In this document: piece by piece, positions 28,252 to 37,591 of the stretch | Layout of the letters: the number at the start of each line of letters is the position of its first letter | Numbering within the stretch: position 1 is the stretch's first letter | From: Ostreibacterium oceani | GTDB taxonomy: Bacteria; Pseudomonadota; Gammaproteobacteria; Cardiobacteriales; Ostreibacteriaceae | DNA: 64,000 nt | Reading direction: 5' to 3' | NCBI RefSeq assembly: GCF_009362845.1 | Contig: NZ_WHNW01000007.1 | Coordinates: 25,191-89,190 of the forward strand | Position numbers and translations under genes: made by a program | Notes under the pieces: model-generated | The model's input: only the letters and a program-made list of their open reading frames with translations | The model's database searches: none | Told to the model about the DNA's origin: nothing

Positions 28252-30192
28252 CTAGCCGATTAGCTTGTTATCATTACGTTTCACCGTAATAATTGACGAG
28301 CGTGGCAATGCGCCATTGCCATCTGGCCAATCGCCACCAGGGTGCTGGATACCAACAAACATGGTGCGTCTATCAACCGACCAGGCTAAGCCTGTCACTT
28401 CACTGCCTTTCGGACCTGTCATAAAACGGACGATTTCACCGGTCACTGGATCGCCAACTAACATCTGGTTGTTACCCATACCGGCAAAGTCGGCTTCATT
28501 ATTGTCCTTGCCGTCTGTCTGAATCCAAATTAAGCCATTCGAATCAAAAGCCATCCCGTCTGGCGAGTTAAACATATTGCCAGCGTTAATATTTTTTGAA
28601 CCACCGTATTCATTGCTATAGACATCTGGATTGCCTGCCATGACATATAAATCCCAGTCGAAAGTATCAGACGCATAGTCATCGTTGTGTGGACGCCAGC
28701 GAACAATCTGACCGTAATGGTTGCTTTCTCGTGGATTCGGACCATTGGTTGGGGTGTCGTCACCGCCCGCATTCGGTTTTACGCCACGATTTTTGTTGTT
28801 CGTCAAGCAGCAATAGCCTTCAACCGCATGTGGGTTGACCCTAATCCATTCAGGGCGATCCATCGTTGTTGCGCCAACGGCAGAGCCTGCCTCTCTGGCA
28901 AAGATAAGGACTTCGGCGAGCGATGCCATGCCTGTTGTTTCAGGGGTTAATGCTAACCACTTACCCGTTCCGTCGTCGTTAAACTTAGCAACATATAGCG
29001 TACCATTATCGAGCAAGCCTTCTGTAGAACCACCAGGGACATAAACGTCTTTAGAAACAAATCGATACAAAAACTCACCACGCTCATCATCGCCCATATA
29101 GACGACAACACGTCCGTCTGGCGCTAATGCTACTTCGGCGTTTTCGTGTTTAAATCGACCAAGCCCCGTATGTTTCACTGGCGTGCTATCGGGTTTGGAT
29201 GGATCAATTTCTACCACCCAGCCAACGCGATGCGGTTCGTTTGGGTTTTTCGCGGTATCGAAACGCGCATCCCATTTATGGTAATCATAACCCCAGCCGT
29301 CAGCGCCGATTCCGTAGCGATCGTATCCGCGGGGCGATTGATTAGGCTTTTGATCTTGTATCGCTTCGCTAGACCCGAAGTAGCCGTTAAAGTTTTCTTC
29401 GCAAGTTAAGTAGGTACCCCAAGGCGTTCTGCCTGAACCACAGTTATTCATCGTACCCAGTGATTTTGTACCTGTTGAATCAGCCGCCGTTTTCATTAAA
29501 TCATGACCCGCCGCTGGCCCCGCAATTTTCATGGGTGAATTGTGAGTGATGCGTCGATTAAATGGGCTATCTTTGACGACTTGCCAGCCGTTTTCACTTT
29601 CTTTGATTTCCATTATCGACACGCCTTGGAGGTTTTGTAATTTTAGTACATCCGCTGCATTTGCTGGCACGCCTTCTTGCTGTGCTGGTAGATTAATGTC
29701 ACGGTTAGTGTATTCGTTATTAATAGCGAGAATTTCATGACCACGATAAGAGAAAATCTCCATTCCATCGGTGTTTTCACCAAAAACGCGATCCGATTTT
29801 TCAACGGCACCACCGCCTTTAGTCACATCATAGCCATCCGCGTCAGAAAATAACGGCTGCCCCCAGCTCACTAGGGTATTCCAGCTATACCCTGCTGGTA
29901 CATGGACAGTCCCATCGGTTTGAATAGGGATAGGGGTAAAGGGAAAGCGGTTTGTGCTGACAGTGCTGGCAGTGCCTGTCGCTGCCGTACTATTGGTTGG
30001 GAATAGCCCCATACCCATCGCCGCCGCTCCAGAACCAAAAGCCAACACACCGCCCAAAAATCCACGGCGGGATATCGCGCGTTCCACAATACGGTCAAAA
30101 TCATTGTCGTTAGGTCGTGGGAAATTTGCCTCATCCCAATCATCGGCTGAGAGTTTGGTAGATACTTTATTACTAGGTTTATCAATTGCCAT
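28252..30192 (-). CDS. phoX: PhoX-family phosphatase (DUF839), Tat-exported
   Basis: 646 residues. Tat signal at 41-60: SRRGFLGGVLAFGSG. The body has PhoX landmarks: GTYLTCEENFNGYFG (whose Cys belongs to the family), RVGWVVEIDP, ENAEVALAPDGRVVVYMGDD and DGMAFDSNGLIWIQTDG. PhoX enzymes release phosphate from organic esters using Ca and Fe cofactors; export of the folded enzyme through Tat fits that. The gene is alone, preceded by a Pho-box-like sequence and followed by a strong terminator, so phosphate-starvation control is likely but inferred. Confidence 0.92.
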   Translation of the reverse strand: MAIDKPSNKVSTKLSADDWDEANFPRPNDNDFDRIVERAISRRGFLGGVLAFGSGAAAMGMGLFPTNSTAATGTASTVSTNRFPFTPIPIQTDGTVHVPAGYSWNTLVSWGQPLFSDADGYDVTKGGGAVEKSDRVFGENTDGMEIFSYRGHEILAINNEYTNRDINLPAQQEGVPANAADVLKLQNLQGVSIMEIKESENGWQVVKDSPFNRRITHNSPMKIAGPAAGHDLMKTAADSTGTKSLGTMNNCGSGRTPWGTYLTCEENFNGYFGSSEAIQDQKPNQSPRGYDRYGIGADGWGYDYHKWDARFDTAKNPNEPHRVGWVVEIDPSKPDSTPVKHTGLGRFKHENAEVALAPDGRVVVYMGDDERGEFLYRFVSKDVYVPGGSTEGLLDNGTLYVAKFNDDGTGKWLALTPETTGMASLAEVLIFAREAGSAVGATTMDRPEWIRVNPHAVEGYCCLTNNKNRGVKPNAGGDDTPTNGPNPRESNHYGQIVRWRPHNDDYASDTFDWDLYVMAGNPDVYSNEYGGSKNINAGNMFNSPDGMAFDSNGLIWIQTDGKDNNEADFAGMGNNQMLVGDPVTGEIVRFMTGPKGSEVTGLAWSVDRRTMFVGIQHPGGDWPDGNGALPRSSIITVKRNDNKLIG

Positions 30193-30253
30193 TTTTAGTA
30201 CTCCGAGTAAATTAAATCAATTGGTTTGCGAGTACTTAGGATAAACCCTCAAT

Positions 30254-30271
30254 ATGAAACTATTGTGACAA
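30254..30271 (-). promoter_or_regulatory. Pho-box-like site upstream of phoX
   Basis: On the phoX strand the sequence TTGTCAC-AATA-GTTTCAT matches the two 7-mer halves of a PhoB box (CTGTCAT, 4-bp spacer, CTGTCAT) at 5 of 7 in each half, about 60 bases before the start codon. Confidence 0.4.
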
Positions 30272-30375
30272 CATCGAATATGTCGTGAATTTTTTTGCTA
30301 ACACCGCTTGCGTGCTTGCTGTAGATTCTCTATAGATTTTCTGTGGATTTTCTATAGATTTGCTGTAGGCCTTTG

Positions 30376-30930
30376 TTAGTGCCAATATGTCATGCCAATT
30401 CCAGTCAGCTTATTGATGTCTTTTTCTGTGATGTCTGTCAACCCTACTTTTCTAATTGAAATTTTCCCTGTATGTTTTGTCGTTTCCATCGTCTCTTTGG
30501 CGTGGTTATATTCTTTTAATATCACTTCCCAGCGATTGGTTATCGTATTTATGCTGGTTGAAATACTGCCTGAAACCCATTTATTGAAATCGTCATAGCC
30601 GATGAGTTCTATTTTTTTAGTTGATTGATTATTTCTGAATTTATAGGTCCAGCTATAAAGACCAGTTCCACCGTTATACCCAGATATCGTCAGGATATTA
30701 TTTGCAAAACTTAATTCAGATAGAAATTCAAAACCTAAAAGGTCATACGAAATGGTATGGTTTTTATTATCAATGTTCAGATGCAGCTCATTTGCACTTG
30801 GCGTGATGATATCGATTTGTCCATTCGAATTGATGTCAGCTTTTAATGTGTTAATACCTAAGCCCGTTTGTTGCGCTTGACTGATAAAAATAGTAAAGCA
30901 GCAAATGACTAATAACGTTGATTTTTTCAT
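30376..30930 (-). CDS. Exported protein of unknown function, Bacteroidota-like (cassette 3)
   Basis: 184 residues with a signal peptide (MKKSTLLVICCFTIFISQAQ) of the style common in Flavobacteriia. Near residue 31 is DINSNGQIDII, a DxNxNGxxD calcium-loop-like motif as in FG-GAP/VCBS repeats, then a beta-rich domain with KKIELIGYDDFNKWVSGSIS. That last part matches the product of the neighbouring cassette (FALIGYDSNEAHRATGEIT), so the two are homologues. AT-rich, Lys/Asn/Ile-rich codon use unlike the flanking housekeeping genes. Function unknown. Confidence 0.7.
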   Translation of the reverse strand: MKKSTLLVICCFTIFISQAQQTGLGINTLKADINSNGQIDIITPSANELHLNIDNKNHTISYDLLGFEFLSELSFANNILTISGYNGGTGLYSWTYKFRNNQSTKKIELIGYDDFNKWVSGSISTSINTITNRWEVILKEYNHAKETMETTKHTGKISIRKVGLTDITEKDINKLTGIGMTYWH

Positions 30931-30969
30931 GTTGTTTTTTTAATTGTTTTTTTGGTTGTTTGGAATGTT

Positions 30970-31044
30970 TGTCAACGGTCGTGGCTATGAGCAGTAGCGG
31001 ATTTCAAGCCACTAATCTTTCGATAGCAACGACCTTTGTTTTAT
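30970..31044 (-). repeat. attC-like recombination site C
   Basis: An imperfect palindrome between two co-directional genes. Inner arms GGTCGTTGCTAT and ATAGCCACGACC (31023-31034 and 30977-30988) pair at 11 of 12. The leftward strand ends with GTTGACA, fitting the GTT-initiated R' box of integron attC sites. Total about 75 bp, within the usual attC range. The opposite R'' box is weak. Confidence 0.55.
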
Positions 31045-31105
31045 TTACTATAGTTTCATTTTATCATCTAAATCCCAATTGCTTATAGCCTTTTTAAGCT
31101 GGCTT

Positions 31106-31807
31106 TTATAAATATATTCCATTAAATGCTAATTCAAACGGTTTTTTAATCGATTTTATCGTCAGTAGTTTTTCAAGATGAAATTCTTTCCATTCTACAG
31201 ATTCAGCTTCGTCATTTGAAAAATTTCCTTTCGATATTTTCATTTTTTTTGTTAAGAAATTAATGCTGTAATCTGTTATTTCCCCAGTTGCTCTATGTGC
31301 TTCATTTGAATCATAACCGATTAATGCAAACTCATTGTTTTGAAAGCGGAATCTATATTTGTGATTAGACATACTCCAACTTCCAGCACTATACCAAAAT
31401 CTAAAATTAATATCCAAAATTCCATTCTTGTTAATACTAAAGCCTTCAAATGGTTCATCCATTGAAGGTGAGTCTCGAAGAATTATAAAATCTTCAGAAA
31501 CTAATTGTTTATTAAAACCTTCTGTTTTAGTCCCAAAGTAAATAGCAAGTATTCTGGGATTTAGGTCAATAGTATCTGCCCCAACCCCATCATTTAATTT
31601 AATATTTTTTCGATCAGTTTTTTGGATTGCAAAAACTAAATCAGAAATACCATCTTGATTTAGGTCTCCAGAAGTGGCATCTAATAGTTTCCAATTATCA
31701 GGAATTAGATCTTCAAGTGTTTCACCAGTATTGGGTAAAATTAATTCACTTTGCCTAAAACCAGTTAGACAGATTAATATTGTAAATATGGTTATTGATT
31801 TCTTCAT
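31106..31807 (-). CDS. Exported VCBS-like protein of unknown function, Bacteroidota-like (cassette 2)
   Basis: The start is taken as the ATG at 31807 (MKKSITIFTILICLTGF, a signal peptide), giving 233 residues. The open frame continues 43 codons further up, but that part is the attC-like hairpin and not protein-like. GDLNQDGISDLVFA near residue 50 is a calcium-loop/FG-GAP-like motif. The C-terminal half parallels the next cassette's protein. Upstream is A-rich with no Shine-Dalgarno, the usual situation in Bacteroidota, so translation in this host is uncertain. Function unknown. Confidence 0.7.
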   Translation of the reverse strand: MKKSITIFTILICLTGFRQSELILPNTGETLEDLIPDNWKLLDATSGDLNQDGISDLVFAIQKTDRKNIKLNDGVGADTIDLNPRILAIYFGTKTEGFNKQLVSEDFIILRDSPSMDEPFEGFSINKNGILDINFRFWYSAGSWSMSNHKYRFRFQNNEFALIGYDSNEAHRATGEITDYSINFLTKKMKISKGNFSNDEAESVEWKEFHLEKLLTIKSIKKPFELAFNGIYL

Positions 31808-31820
31808 TTTTTTAGTTTGC

Positions 31821-31957
31821 AGGTAACGTTTTGCATATGGCATATGGCTTGTGGCGGTTTCGAAGCACTTTCCTGTCCACCGAAACCAAAGCTTGCAACG
31901 GAGCGAAAACCTTGCTGGCAGCCGTTCACCCGCCATAAGCTATATGCTGTGTTGTGC
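31821..31957 (-). repeat. attC-like recombination site B
   Basis: A 137-bp imperfect palindrome. Outer box GCACAAC (complement of 31951-31957) opens it and GTTACCT (complement of 31821-31827) closes it on the leftward strand. Inner arms CATATAGCTTATGGCGG and the complement of CATATGGCTTGTGGCGG pair at 15 of 17. The GCTGCACAAC here is the exact inverse of GTTGTGCAGC at site A, as expected for two ends of one mobile cassette. Confidence 0.65.
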
Positions 31958-31961
31958 AGCG

Positions 31962-32870
31962 TTATTTTTTTATTATTCGTCTAACATCAAATTTCTTAAT
32001 CTCATTTTCTTCAATAAAATCAATATTTAATCTATTGAGATTTGGGATGTCTTGTGATTCGTCAATTATTCTATTCTGAAATTTCAAAATATCATCTGCT
32101 GTTGTAGTTTCTTTACTGTAAACTATCAAAAGCACTGGAACCACGCGTCTGTTAGATGCTTGGTTGTAATATGAAATTTGAGTGTTTATGCGGGAAATTG
32201 TATCTCGAATTATTTTAAGGCTCAATCGATTTCTGAAATACTTTATCTCTACAATTCTGTCTAAGAATCGTTTTGTTTTGGCTTGTAGTAAAATGTCAAT
32301 TTCGTATCGATTTCCTATTCTTTGTTGAGAAAGTACATCAAAATTTGGACTCTTGTAGTTTTCAAATACTTCTGTTATTCCTTTTTCAATCTGCATATAG
32401 GCTTTAACATAATCTGAATGAGTTGAAGGCTTAACAACTGGGGAAGATGTTACTTGTTGCTCGACACTTTCTATTTCTTCAACTTCTTGTTTTGCTTTCT
32501 CTTCTTTTTCTTCAGGTGTCAAAGAGGTTATTTCAAGGTCAAGCTTTTGAAGTTCCTTGTCAAATTTTTCGTCAATTTTTGATTGTCTCTTAAACCATCT
32601 TACTAAACCAATTATTGTTGAAGTTAATCCGAGTAAAAAGAACGAAAGTGAAACCCAAGGGATAAAGATTTGAAACTTGATAACCTGATTTTGTTTCTCT
32701 GTTATCAATTCCTTTATTGGTTCTTGCATTTGGTCAATTTTGGATTGTTCGATATAAAGTCCAAAATCTTCTTTCAAATACAGATATGGAGTCAAGACAG
32801 CCAATGCAATCAAAACTAGTCCGATTGACACTAAAAACTTGTTTATATCTCCGTAATCTATTTTCTGCAT
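31962..32870 (-). CDS. Membrane-anchored protein with PD-(D/E)XK nuclease-like domain (cassette 1)
   Basis: 302 residues. Two membrane spans at ~11-32 and ~66-91, a charged helical linker (~95-140, EEKEEKAKQEVEEIE), then a domain with GNRYEIDILLQ (Asp192) and RIVEIKYFRNR (Glu208, Lys210). That is the D ... ExK arrangement of restriction-endonuclease-fold nucleases, followed by helices and VVPVLLIVYSK strand. Similar membrane-tethered putative nucleases occur among defence proteins; DNA cleavage here is inferred. The gene is flanked by attC-like sites A and B with matching boundary boxes, so it forms a complete cassette. Confidence 0.72.
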   Translation of the reverse strand: MQKIDYGDINKFLVSIGLVLIALAVLTPYLYLKEDFGLYIEQSKIDQMQEPIKELITEKQNQVIKFQIFIPWVSLSFFLLGLTSTIIGLVRWFKRQSKIDEKFDKELQKLDLEITSLTPEEKEEKAKQEVEEIESVEQQVTSSPVVKPSTHSDYVKAYMQIEKGITEVFENYKSPNFDVLSQQRIGNRYEIDILLQAKTKRFLDRIVEIKYFRNRLSLKIIRDTISRINTQISYYNQASNRRVVPVLLIVYSKETTTADDILKFQNRIIDESQDIPNLNRLNIDFIEENEIKKFDVRRIIKK

Positions 32871-32888
32871 TCAGTTTGTTTTAATGCT

Positions 32889-32939
32889 GCACAACATCCG
32901 AATAAACGAACATTCGTTTATCGGGGCTATACGTTATAC
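32889..32939 (-). repeat. attC-like recombination site A
   Basis: Hairpin arms CCGAATAAACGAA (32898-32910) and TTCGTTTATCGG (32913-32924) pair fully except for one unpaired A, resembling the extrahelical bases of attC sites. On the leftward strand it opens with GTATAAC and closes with GTTGTGC. A partial second copy of one arm (TTCGTTTATTGG) lies at ~32946-32957. At 51 bp it is short for attC. Confidence 0.5.
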
Positions 32940-33087
32940 TAAAAGTTCGTTTATTGGTCATCATATCTGAGTTATAGATACAAAGCAATCTTTGTGATTC
33001 GTCTTTCAGCGCCAGTTAGCATGACCTGTTTTTTTATCAGACGGCCACTAATGTGGCGTAGTTGGCGTATCTGACGCGTTTGACACT

Positions 33088-34413
33088 TTATGACGCATCT
33101 GACGCATTTGCCAATAAACCATCACCACAGCACCAGCCTGATGCCCACGCCCACTGAAAATTATATCCACCCAGCCAACCCGTGACATTAACCGCCTCGC
33201 CGATAAAGTACAGCGAAGGTTGTTTGTGGCACGCGAAGTTTTTGGATGACAATTCATGCGTTAGCACCCCGCCGAGGCTGACTTCGGCTTTTTTCATGCC
33301 TTCTGTACCTGCTGGATGCATTGGCCAATGATGCAGATGTTCAGCAATATGCGCAAGCTGCTTATGGCTAAGCTGCTGCAAGGTAATACCCGATGCCATC
33401 ACTTCGGTCTGGGCTGTCGTGTCTGTGATTGCTGGCATGGGTTGTGGCATGGGTTGCGATATGAGCTGCGGCATGATTTTTGATATAAGTTGCTCGGTGA
33501 GTTGCTGGGTTAGTTTTTTAGAGAAAACACCCGTCAGGACTTGCACCAGTGTTTTGTTAGGTGATTGTTTTTTGGCGTCCAGCAACCTGGGTAACAAAGC
33601 GGTCTCGGGTGAAAAGTCAATCTCGATTGGATGGCCCTTTTGCCAATAGGACGAGATTTGTAAAATAGCAGGCCCGCTCAATCCTCGGTGGGTAAATAAT
33701 AGATTTTCGTCAAATGCTTGTGTTGTGTTTTGTGCGGTCGTGCTTTGTGTGGTCGTTTGTACGCGCACAAACTGCGAAACACCAGCAAGCGCCGCATAGG
33801 TCTTGAGGTCGTTAGCCGATAGCGTCAACGGGACTAACGCGGGGGAAAACGGCTGATTGTCGATGTGAAACTGTTTGGCAATTCGCAGGGCGATATCTTC
33901 GCCACCAATTTTGGGGATAGAGGGACCACCAGTGGCAACCACCAGTTGTTTACCGTAAAACTGCCCGTAATCCGTGTCTAGGGTATAGCGATTATCGTAA
34001 TTAATCTGGCTCACCGTAACACCATATCGACTCTCCACGCCGTGTTGCGACGCTTCGCTGACGAGCATATCAATAATGGCTTGGGATTTTTGGTCACAAA
34101 ACAACTGCCCTAACGTTTTTTCGTGATACGTCAGCCCATAACGCGACATCAATTCGATAAAATGCCACGGCGTATAGCGTGCGAGTGCGGACTTGCTAAA
34201 ATGTGGATTATCAGATAAATAGGCTAAATGACTGGTGTGTATATTCGTAAAATTACAACGCCCACCGCCTGAAATACGGATTTTATTGCCTGCTTGTTGT
34301 TTTTTTTCAATGAGCAATACCGCCAGACCGCGCTCAGCCGCACGAATGGCGCACATTAGCCCTGCTGCGCCAGCACCGAGTATTATGACATCGTAGCAGC
34401 GTTCTTTATTCAC
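33088..34413 (-). CDS. HI0933/BaiN-family flavoprotein (YhiN-like)
   Basis: 441 residues. FAD-binding [17 protein letters not shown] is at ~13-30, followed by the family hallmark [15 protein letters not shown] near 45-58; the C-terminus has [16 protein letters not shown] and [22 protein letters not shown]. Members are flavoproteins of unclear substrate; some are annotated as aminoacetone oxidases or BaiN-like reductases. A Met/Pro/Gln repeat (QPMPQPMPA) forms an insertion near residue 320. Its start overlaps the uvrA stop by 4 bp, suggesting cotranscription. Confidence 0.9.
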   Translation of the reverse strand: MNKERCYDVIILGAGAAGLMCAIRAAERGLAVLLIEKKQQAGNKIRISGGGRCNFTNIHTSHLAYLSDNPHFSKSALARYTPWHFIELMSRYGLTYHEKTLGQLFCDQKSQAIIDMLVSEASQHGVESRYGVTVSQINYDNRYTLDTDYGQFYGKQLVVATGGPSIPKIGGEDIALRIAKQFHIDNQPFSPALVPLTLSANDLKTYAALAGVSQFVRVQTTTQSTTAQNTTQAFDENLLFTHRGLSGPAILQISSYWQKGHPIEIDFSPETALLPRLLDAKKQSPNKTLVQVLTGVFSKKLTQQLTEQLISKIMPQLISQPMPQPMPAITDTTAQTEVMASGITLQQLSHKQLAHIAEHLHHWPMHPAGTEGMKKAEVSLGGVLTHELSSKNFACHKQPSLYFIGEAVNVTGWLGGYNFQWAWASGWCCGDGLLANASDAS

Positions 34414-37250
34414 ACCGATTTAGATTTGCCTAGCATGGGTTTTAAAAACTGGCCTGTGTAGCTGCGTTTGCTTTTGGCGACCTGTTCAGGCGTACCTGCA
34501 GCCACGATTTCACCCCCAGCACTCCCGCCCTCTGGCCCCAAATCAATCACCCAATCGGCCGTTTTGATGACATCCAAATTATGCTCGATGACGATCAAAG
34601 TATTGCCTTGGTCGCGTAGGCGATGCAATACAGACAACAGTTGTTTGACGTCATGAAAATGCAGCCCTGTTGTTGGCTCATCCAAAATATATAGCGTGCT
34701 ACCCGTATCGCGTTTGGATAGCTCTTTGGCGAGTTTAACCCGTTGTGCCTCACCGCCCGATAGCGTAATGGCATTTTGCCCCAAGGTAATATAGGACAGA
34801 CCAACATCCATCAGGGTTTGTAGTTTGCGCTTAATCACAGGAATAGCGTGGAAAAAATCCAGCGCGTCTTCTACCGTCATTTGTAAAATTTCGTAGATAT
34901 TTTTGCCTTTGTATTGGACGCTTAGTGTTTCGCGGTTATATTTTTTGCCACGACAGACATCACAGGAAACATAAACATCAGGCAAAAAGTGCATTTCTAC
35001 CTTGATAACGCCATCCCCTTGGCAAGCTTCGCAGCGCCCGCCTTTGACGTTAAAGCTAAAACGTCCGACCGTATAACCGCGTGAACGTGATTCTTCAGTC
35101 CCTGCGAATAATTCACGAATGGGGGTAAAAATCCCCGTGTAAGTCGCGGGGTTAGAGCGCGGTGTGCGCCCAATTGGGCTTTGGTCAATGTTGATGATTT
35201 TATCAAAATGCTCGTGTCCTGTTAGCGTCTCGAATGGTGCTGGCTCTTCGGTGACACGCTCTAGGGCTTCGTACATGGCTTTTGATAGCGTCTCATTAAT
35301 CAGCGTGGATTTCCCCGACCCCGACACACCCGTGACGCAAGTCATCAACCCAACAGGCACACTGGCGGTCACTGATTTCAGATTATTACCGCGAGCATGC
35401 GTCACAGTCAACCATTTTTCTGTTGGTGTCACGCGTTTTACTGGTACCGCAATACTGGCTTTGCCACTTAAATATTGCCCCGTCAATGAGTGTTGTTGTG
35501 CCATCACGGTTGCTAAATCACCCGCCACGACAATCTCGCCACCATGCACACCTGCGCCAGGCCCGATATCGACAATATAATCTGCAGCGCGAATTGCATC
35601 CTCGTCGTGTTCCACGACAATAACCGTGTTACCCAAATCACGCAAATGAAACAGTGACGCCAATAGGCGATCGTTATCGCGTTGGTGCAAGCCAATCGAC
35701 GGCTCGTCTAGCACATACATGACACCGACTAAGCCAGCGCCAATTTGTGACGCCAAGCGAATACGCTGGGCTTCACCGCCTGATAGCGTTTCGGCACTGC
35801 GTGATAAACTCAGATAATCCAACCCAACGTTAATTAAAAACAATAGCCGTTGGTTGATTTCTTTGAGGATTTTATCGGCAATCGTGGCTTTGGCACCCTG
35901 TAGTGTGAGCTGGTTAAAAAACGTATGGCAAGCGCCAATAGACATCCCCGTAATTTCTGGTAGGGTTTTATCGCCAATAAACACATGCCGCGCGGTTTCG
36001 TTAAGGCGTGTGCCATGACAGTGATGGCATACTTGATTGTGCTGATATTTGGCTAACTCTTCGCGGACAAAATTAGACTCCGTTTCACGATAGCGTCGTT
36101 CGATATTCGGGATAACGCCTTCAAATGGTTCGACGCTGTGAAATTCCCTACCCTTTTCGGTCACATAATGAAACTCAATATCCGTGTTACCCGAGCCAAA
36201 TAAAATAATCTGTTGATGTGCCTCGGATAACGTTTCAAACGGTTCATCCAGCGAAAATTGATAATGCGCGGCTAGGGCTTGCATTTTTTTAAAATAAAAC
36301 CGTGCGTTTTGATCCCAGCCGCGAATCGCGCCAGCCGCAATCGATAGATAAGCTTGTGCGACAATTTTTTTGGGGTCAAAACGAGCCTCAACGCCTAATC
36401 CATCGCACGTCGGACAAGCACCATTGGGACTATTAAACGAGAACATGCGTGGTGCAAGCTCTTCGACAGAGTAGCCACACTGATTACAAGCAAACTTAGA
36501 CGAAAACTGCATCGGTTCAATTTTGCCATCACTGCTATCACTGTCATCCATCGGCTCAACACGCACAAGCGAATTAAACGTCAACGCCGTTTCAAACGAC
36601 TCTGCTAAACGCTGGGCAATGTCATCGCGTACTTTAAACCGATCAACGACGACCTCAATCGTGTGTTTTTTGTTTTTATCTAGTGGTGGGGTTTCTTCGA
36701 TATCAACGATTTGACCGTTGATTCGCAGGCGCACAAAGCCTTGGCGCTTAATGTCTTCGATTAATTTAACTTGCTCGCCTTTGCGGTTATCGACGACAGG
36801 CGCTAACAGCATGAGCTTTGATCCCTGCGGCCATGTCATCACCGTATCGACCATTTGCGAAATGGTTTGTGCATCTAGCACCGTATCGTGTTCTGGACAT
36901 CTGGGCGTGCCAACCCGCGCAAAGAGCAAGCGCAAATAATCATAGATTTCGGTAATCGTGCCGACCGTAGAGCGCGGATTATGCGAGGTGGATTTTTGTT
37001 CGATAGAAATGGCAGGCGATAACCCCTCGATATGATCGACGTCTGGCTTATCCATCGTCGATAAAAACTGTCTGGCGTAAGCGGATAACGATTCGACGTA
37101 TCGGCGCTGCCCCTCTGCATAAATGGTATCAAATGCGAGTGATGATTTGCCCGAGCCTGACAGCCCAGTAATGACAATGAGTTTGTCGCGCGGAAGCTCG
37201 ATGTCAAACCCTTTTAAATTATGTGTTCTAGCGCCTTGGATACGTATCAT
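34410..37250 (-). CDS. uvrA: Excinuclease ABC subunit A
   Basis: Damage-recognition ATPase of nucleotide excision repair. 946 residues, normal length. First Walker [15 protein letters not shown] at ~30-43, a second [13 protein letters not shown] near 640, both ABC signatures ([12 protein letters not shown] and [12 protein letters not shown]), and zinc-finger cysteines [14 protein letters not shown] ... CPTCDGLG and CEACQGDGV ... CDVCRGKKY. No SOS box was recognised upstream; a repeat-rich spacer precedes the gene. Confidence 0.97.
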   Translation of the reverse strand: MIRIQGARTHNLKGFDIELPRDKLIVITGLSGSGKSSLAFDTIYAEGQRRYVESLSAYARQFLSTMDKPDVDHIEGLSPAISIEQKSTSHNPRSTVGTITEIYDYLRLLFARVGTPRCPEHDTVLDAQTISQMVDTVMTWPQGSKLMLLAPVVDNRKGEQVKLIEDIKRQGFVRLRINGQIVDIEETPPLDKNKKHTIEVVVDRFKVRDDIAQRLAESFETALTFNSLVRVEPMDDSDSSDGKIEPMQFSSKFACNQCGYSVEELAPRMFSFNSPNGACPTCDGLGVEARFDPKKIVAQAYLSIAAGAIRGWDQNARFYFKKMQALAAHYQFSLDEPFETLSEAHQQIILFGSGNTDIEFHYVTEKGREFHSVEPFEGVIPNIERRYRETESNFVREELAKYQHNQVCHHCHGTRLNETARHVFIGDKTLPEITGMSIGACHTFFNQLTLQGAKATIADKILKEINQRLLFLINVGLDYLSLSRSAETLSGGEAQRIRLASQIGAGLVGVMYVLDEPSIGLHQRDNDRLLASLFHLRDLGNTVIVVEHDEDAIRAADYIVDIGPGAGVHGGEIVVAGDLATVMAQQHSLTGQYLSGKASIAVPVKRVTPTEKWLTVTHARGNNLKSVTASVPVGLMTCVTGVSGSGKSTLINETLSKAMYEALERVTEEPAPFETLTGHEHFDKIINIDQSPIGRTPRSNPATYTGIFTPIRELFAGTEESRSRGYTVGRFSFNVKGGRCEACQGDGVIKVEMHFLPDVYVSCDVCRGKKYNRETLSVQYKGKNIYEILQMTVEDALDFFHAIPVIKRKLQTLMDVGLSYITLGQNAITLSGGEAQRVKLAKELSKRDTGSTLYILDEPTTGLHFHDVKQLLSVLHRLRDQGNTLIVIEHNLDVIKTADWVIDLGPEGGSAGGEIVAAGTPEQVAKSKRSYTGQFLKPMLGKSKSV

Positions 37251-37330
37251 GAATAGGTTTTATGTGTGGTTTATGTGGGTTTCTGGGAGTTTATAGGGGT
37301 TGATGAGGTTTAAATGGTTTTACATGTAGC

Positions 37331-37380
37331 GAAATGCGACGAAATGTCACGAAATGCGACGAAATACAACGAAACGTCAC
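37331..37380. repeat. Five degenerate 10-bp tandem repeats
   Basis: Consecutive units gaaatgcgac, gaaatgtcac, gaaatgcgac, gaaatacaac, gaaacgtcac. Confidence 0.9.
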
Positions 37381-37453
37381 CTTGCAAACGATAAATCCAA
37401 GCAAGCTAATCGAAGTCAAGCTAAGCCAAGCTAATCTAAGCATTATACTCGAC

Positions 37454-37545
37454 CAATCCGCAAGCAACAATCCGCAAGCAACAATCCGCAAGCAACAATC
37501 CGCAAGCAACAATCCGCAAGCAACAATCCGCAAGCAACAATCCAC
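37454..37545. repeat. Six perfect 14-bp tandem repeats plus a partial copy
   Basis: The unit caatccgcaagcaa is repeated six times without change from 37454 to 37537, then breaks off (caatccac). Perfect identity implies recent expansion. No spacers are present, so it is not a CRISPR array. Confidence 0.95.
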
Positions 37546-37591
37546 CTAGCTGAAAAGTCCTAACAGGGGATTGTATTTTGTTAGGCAGGCG

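Larger units (their letters stand above)
37251..37591. other. Repeat-filled spacer upstream of uvrA
   Basis: 341 bases with no credible gene. It consists mostly of two blocks of short tandem repeats (10-bp and 14-bp units, listed separately) joined by a degenerate series of agctaatc/aagctaag units. Confidence 0.8.

Noticed and set aside
30285-30385. Fourth attC-like site closing the left cassette
   Set aside because: CTAAC and GTTAG boxes exist but the inner arms are direct repeats (ctatagatttt), not a palindrome; no hairpin forms.
37454-37545. Possible CRISPR array
   Set aside because: Units are 14 bp, contiguous and without spacers; no cas genes nearby.
37291-37549. Open frames over the repeat block on both strands
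   Set aside because: They only translate the 10-bp and 14-bp repeats and have no protein-like composition or ribosome site.
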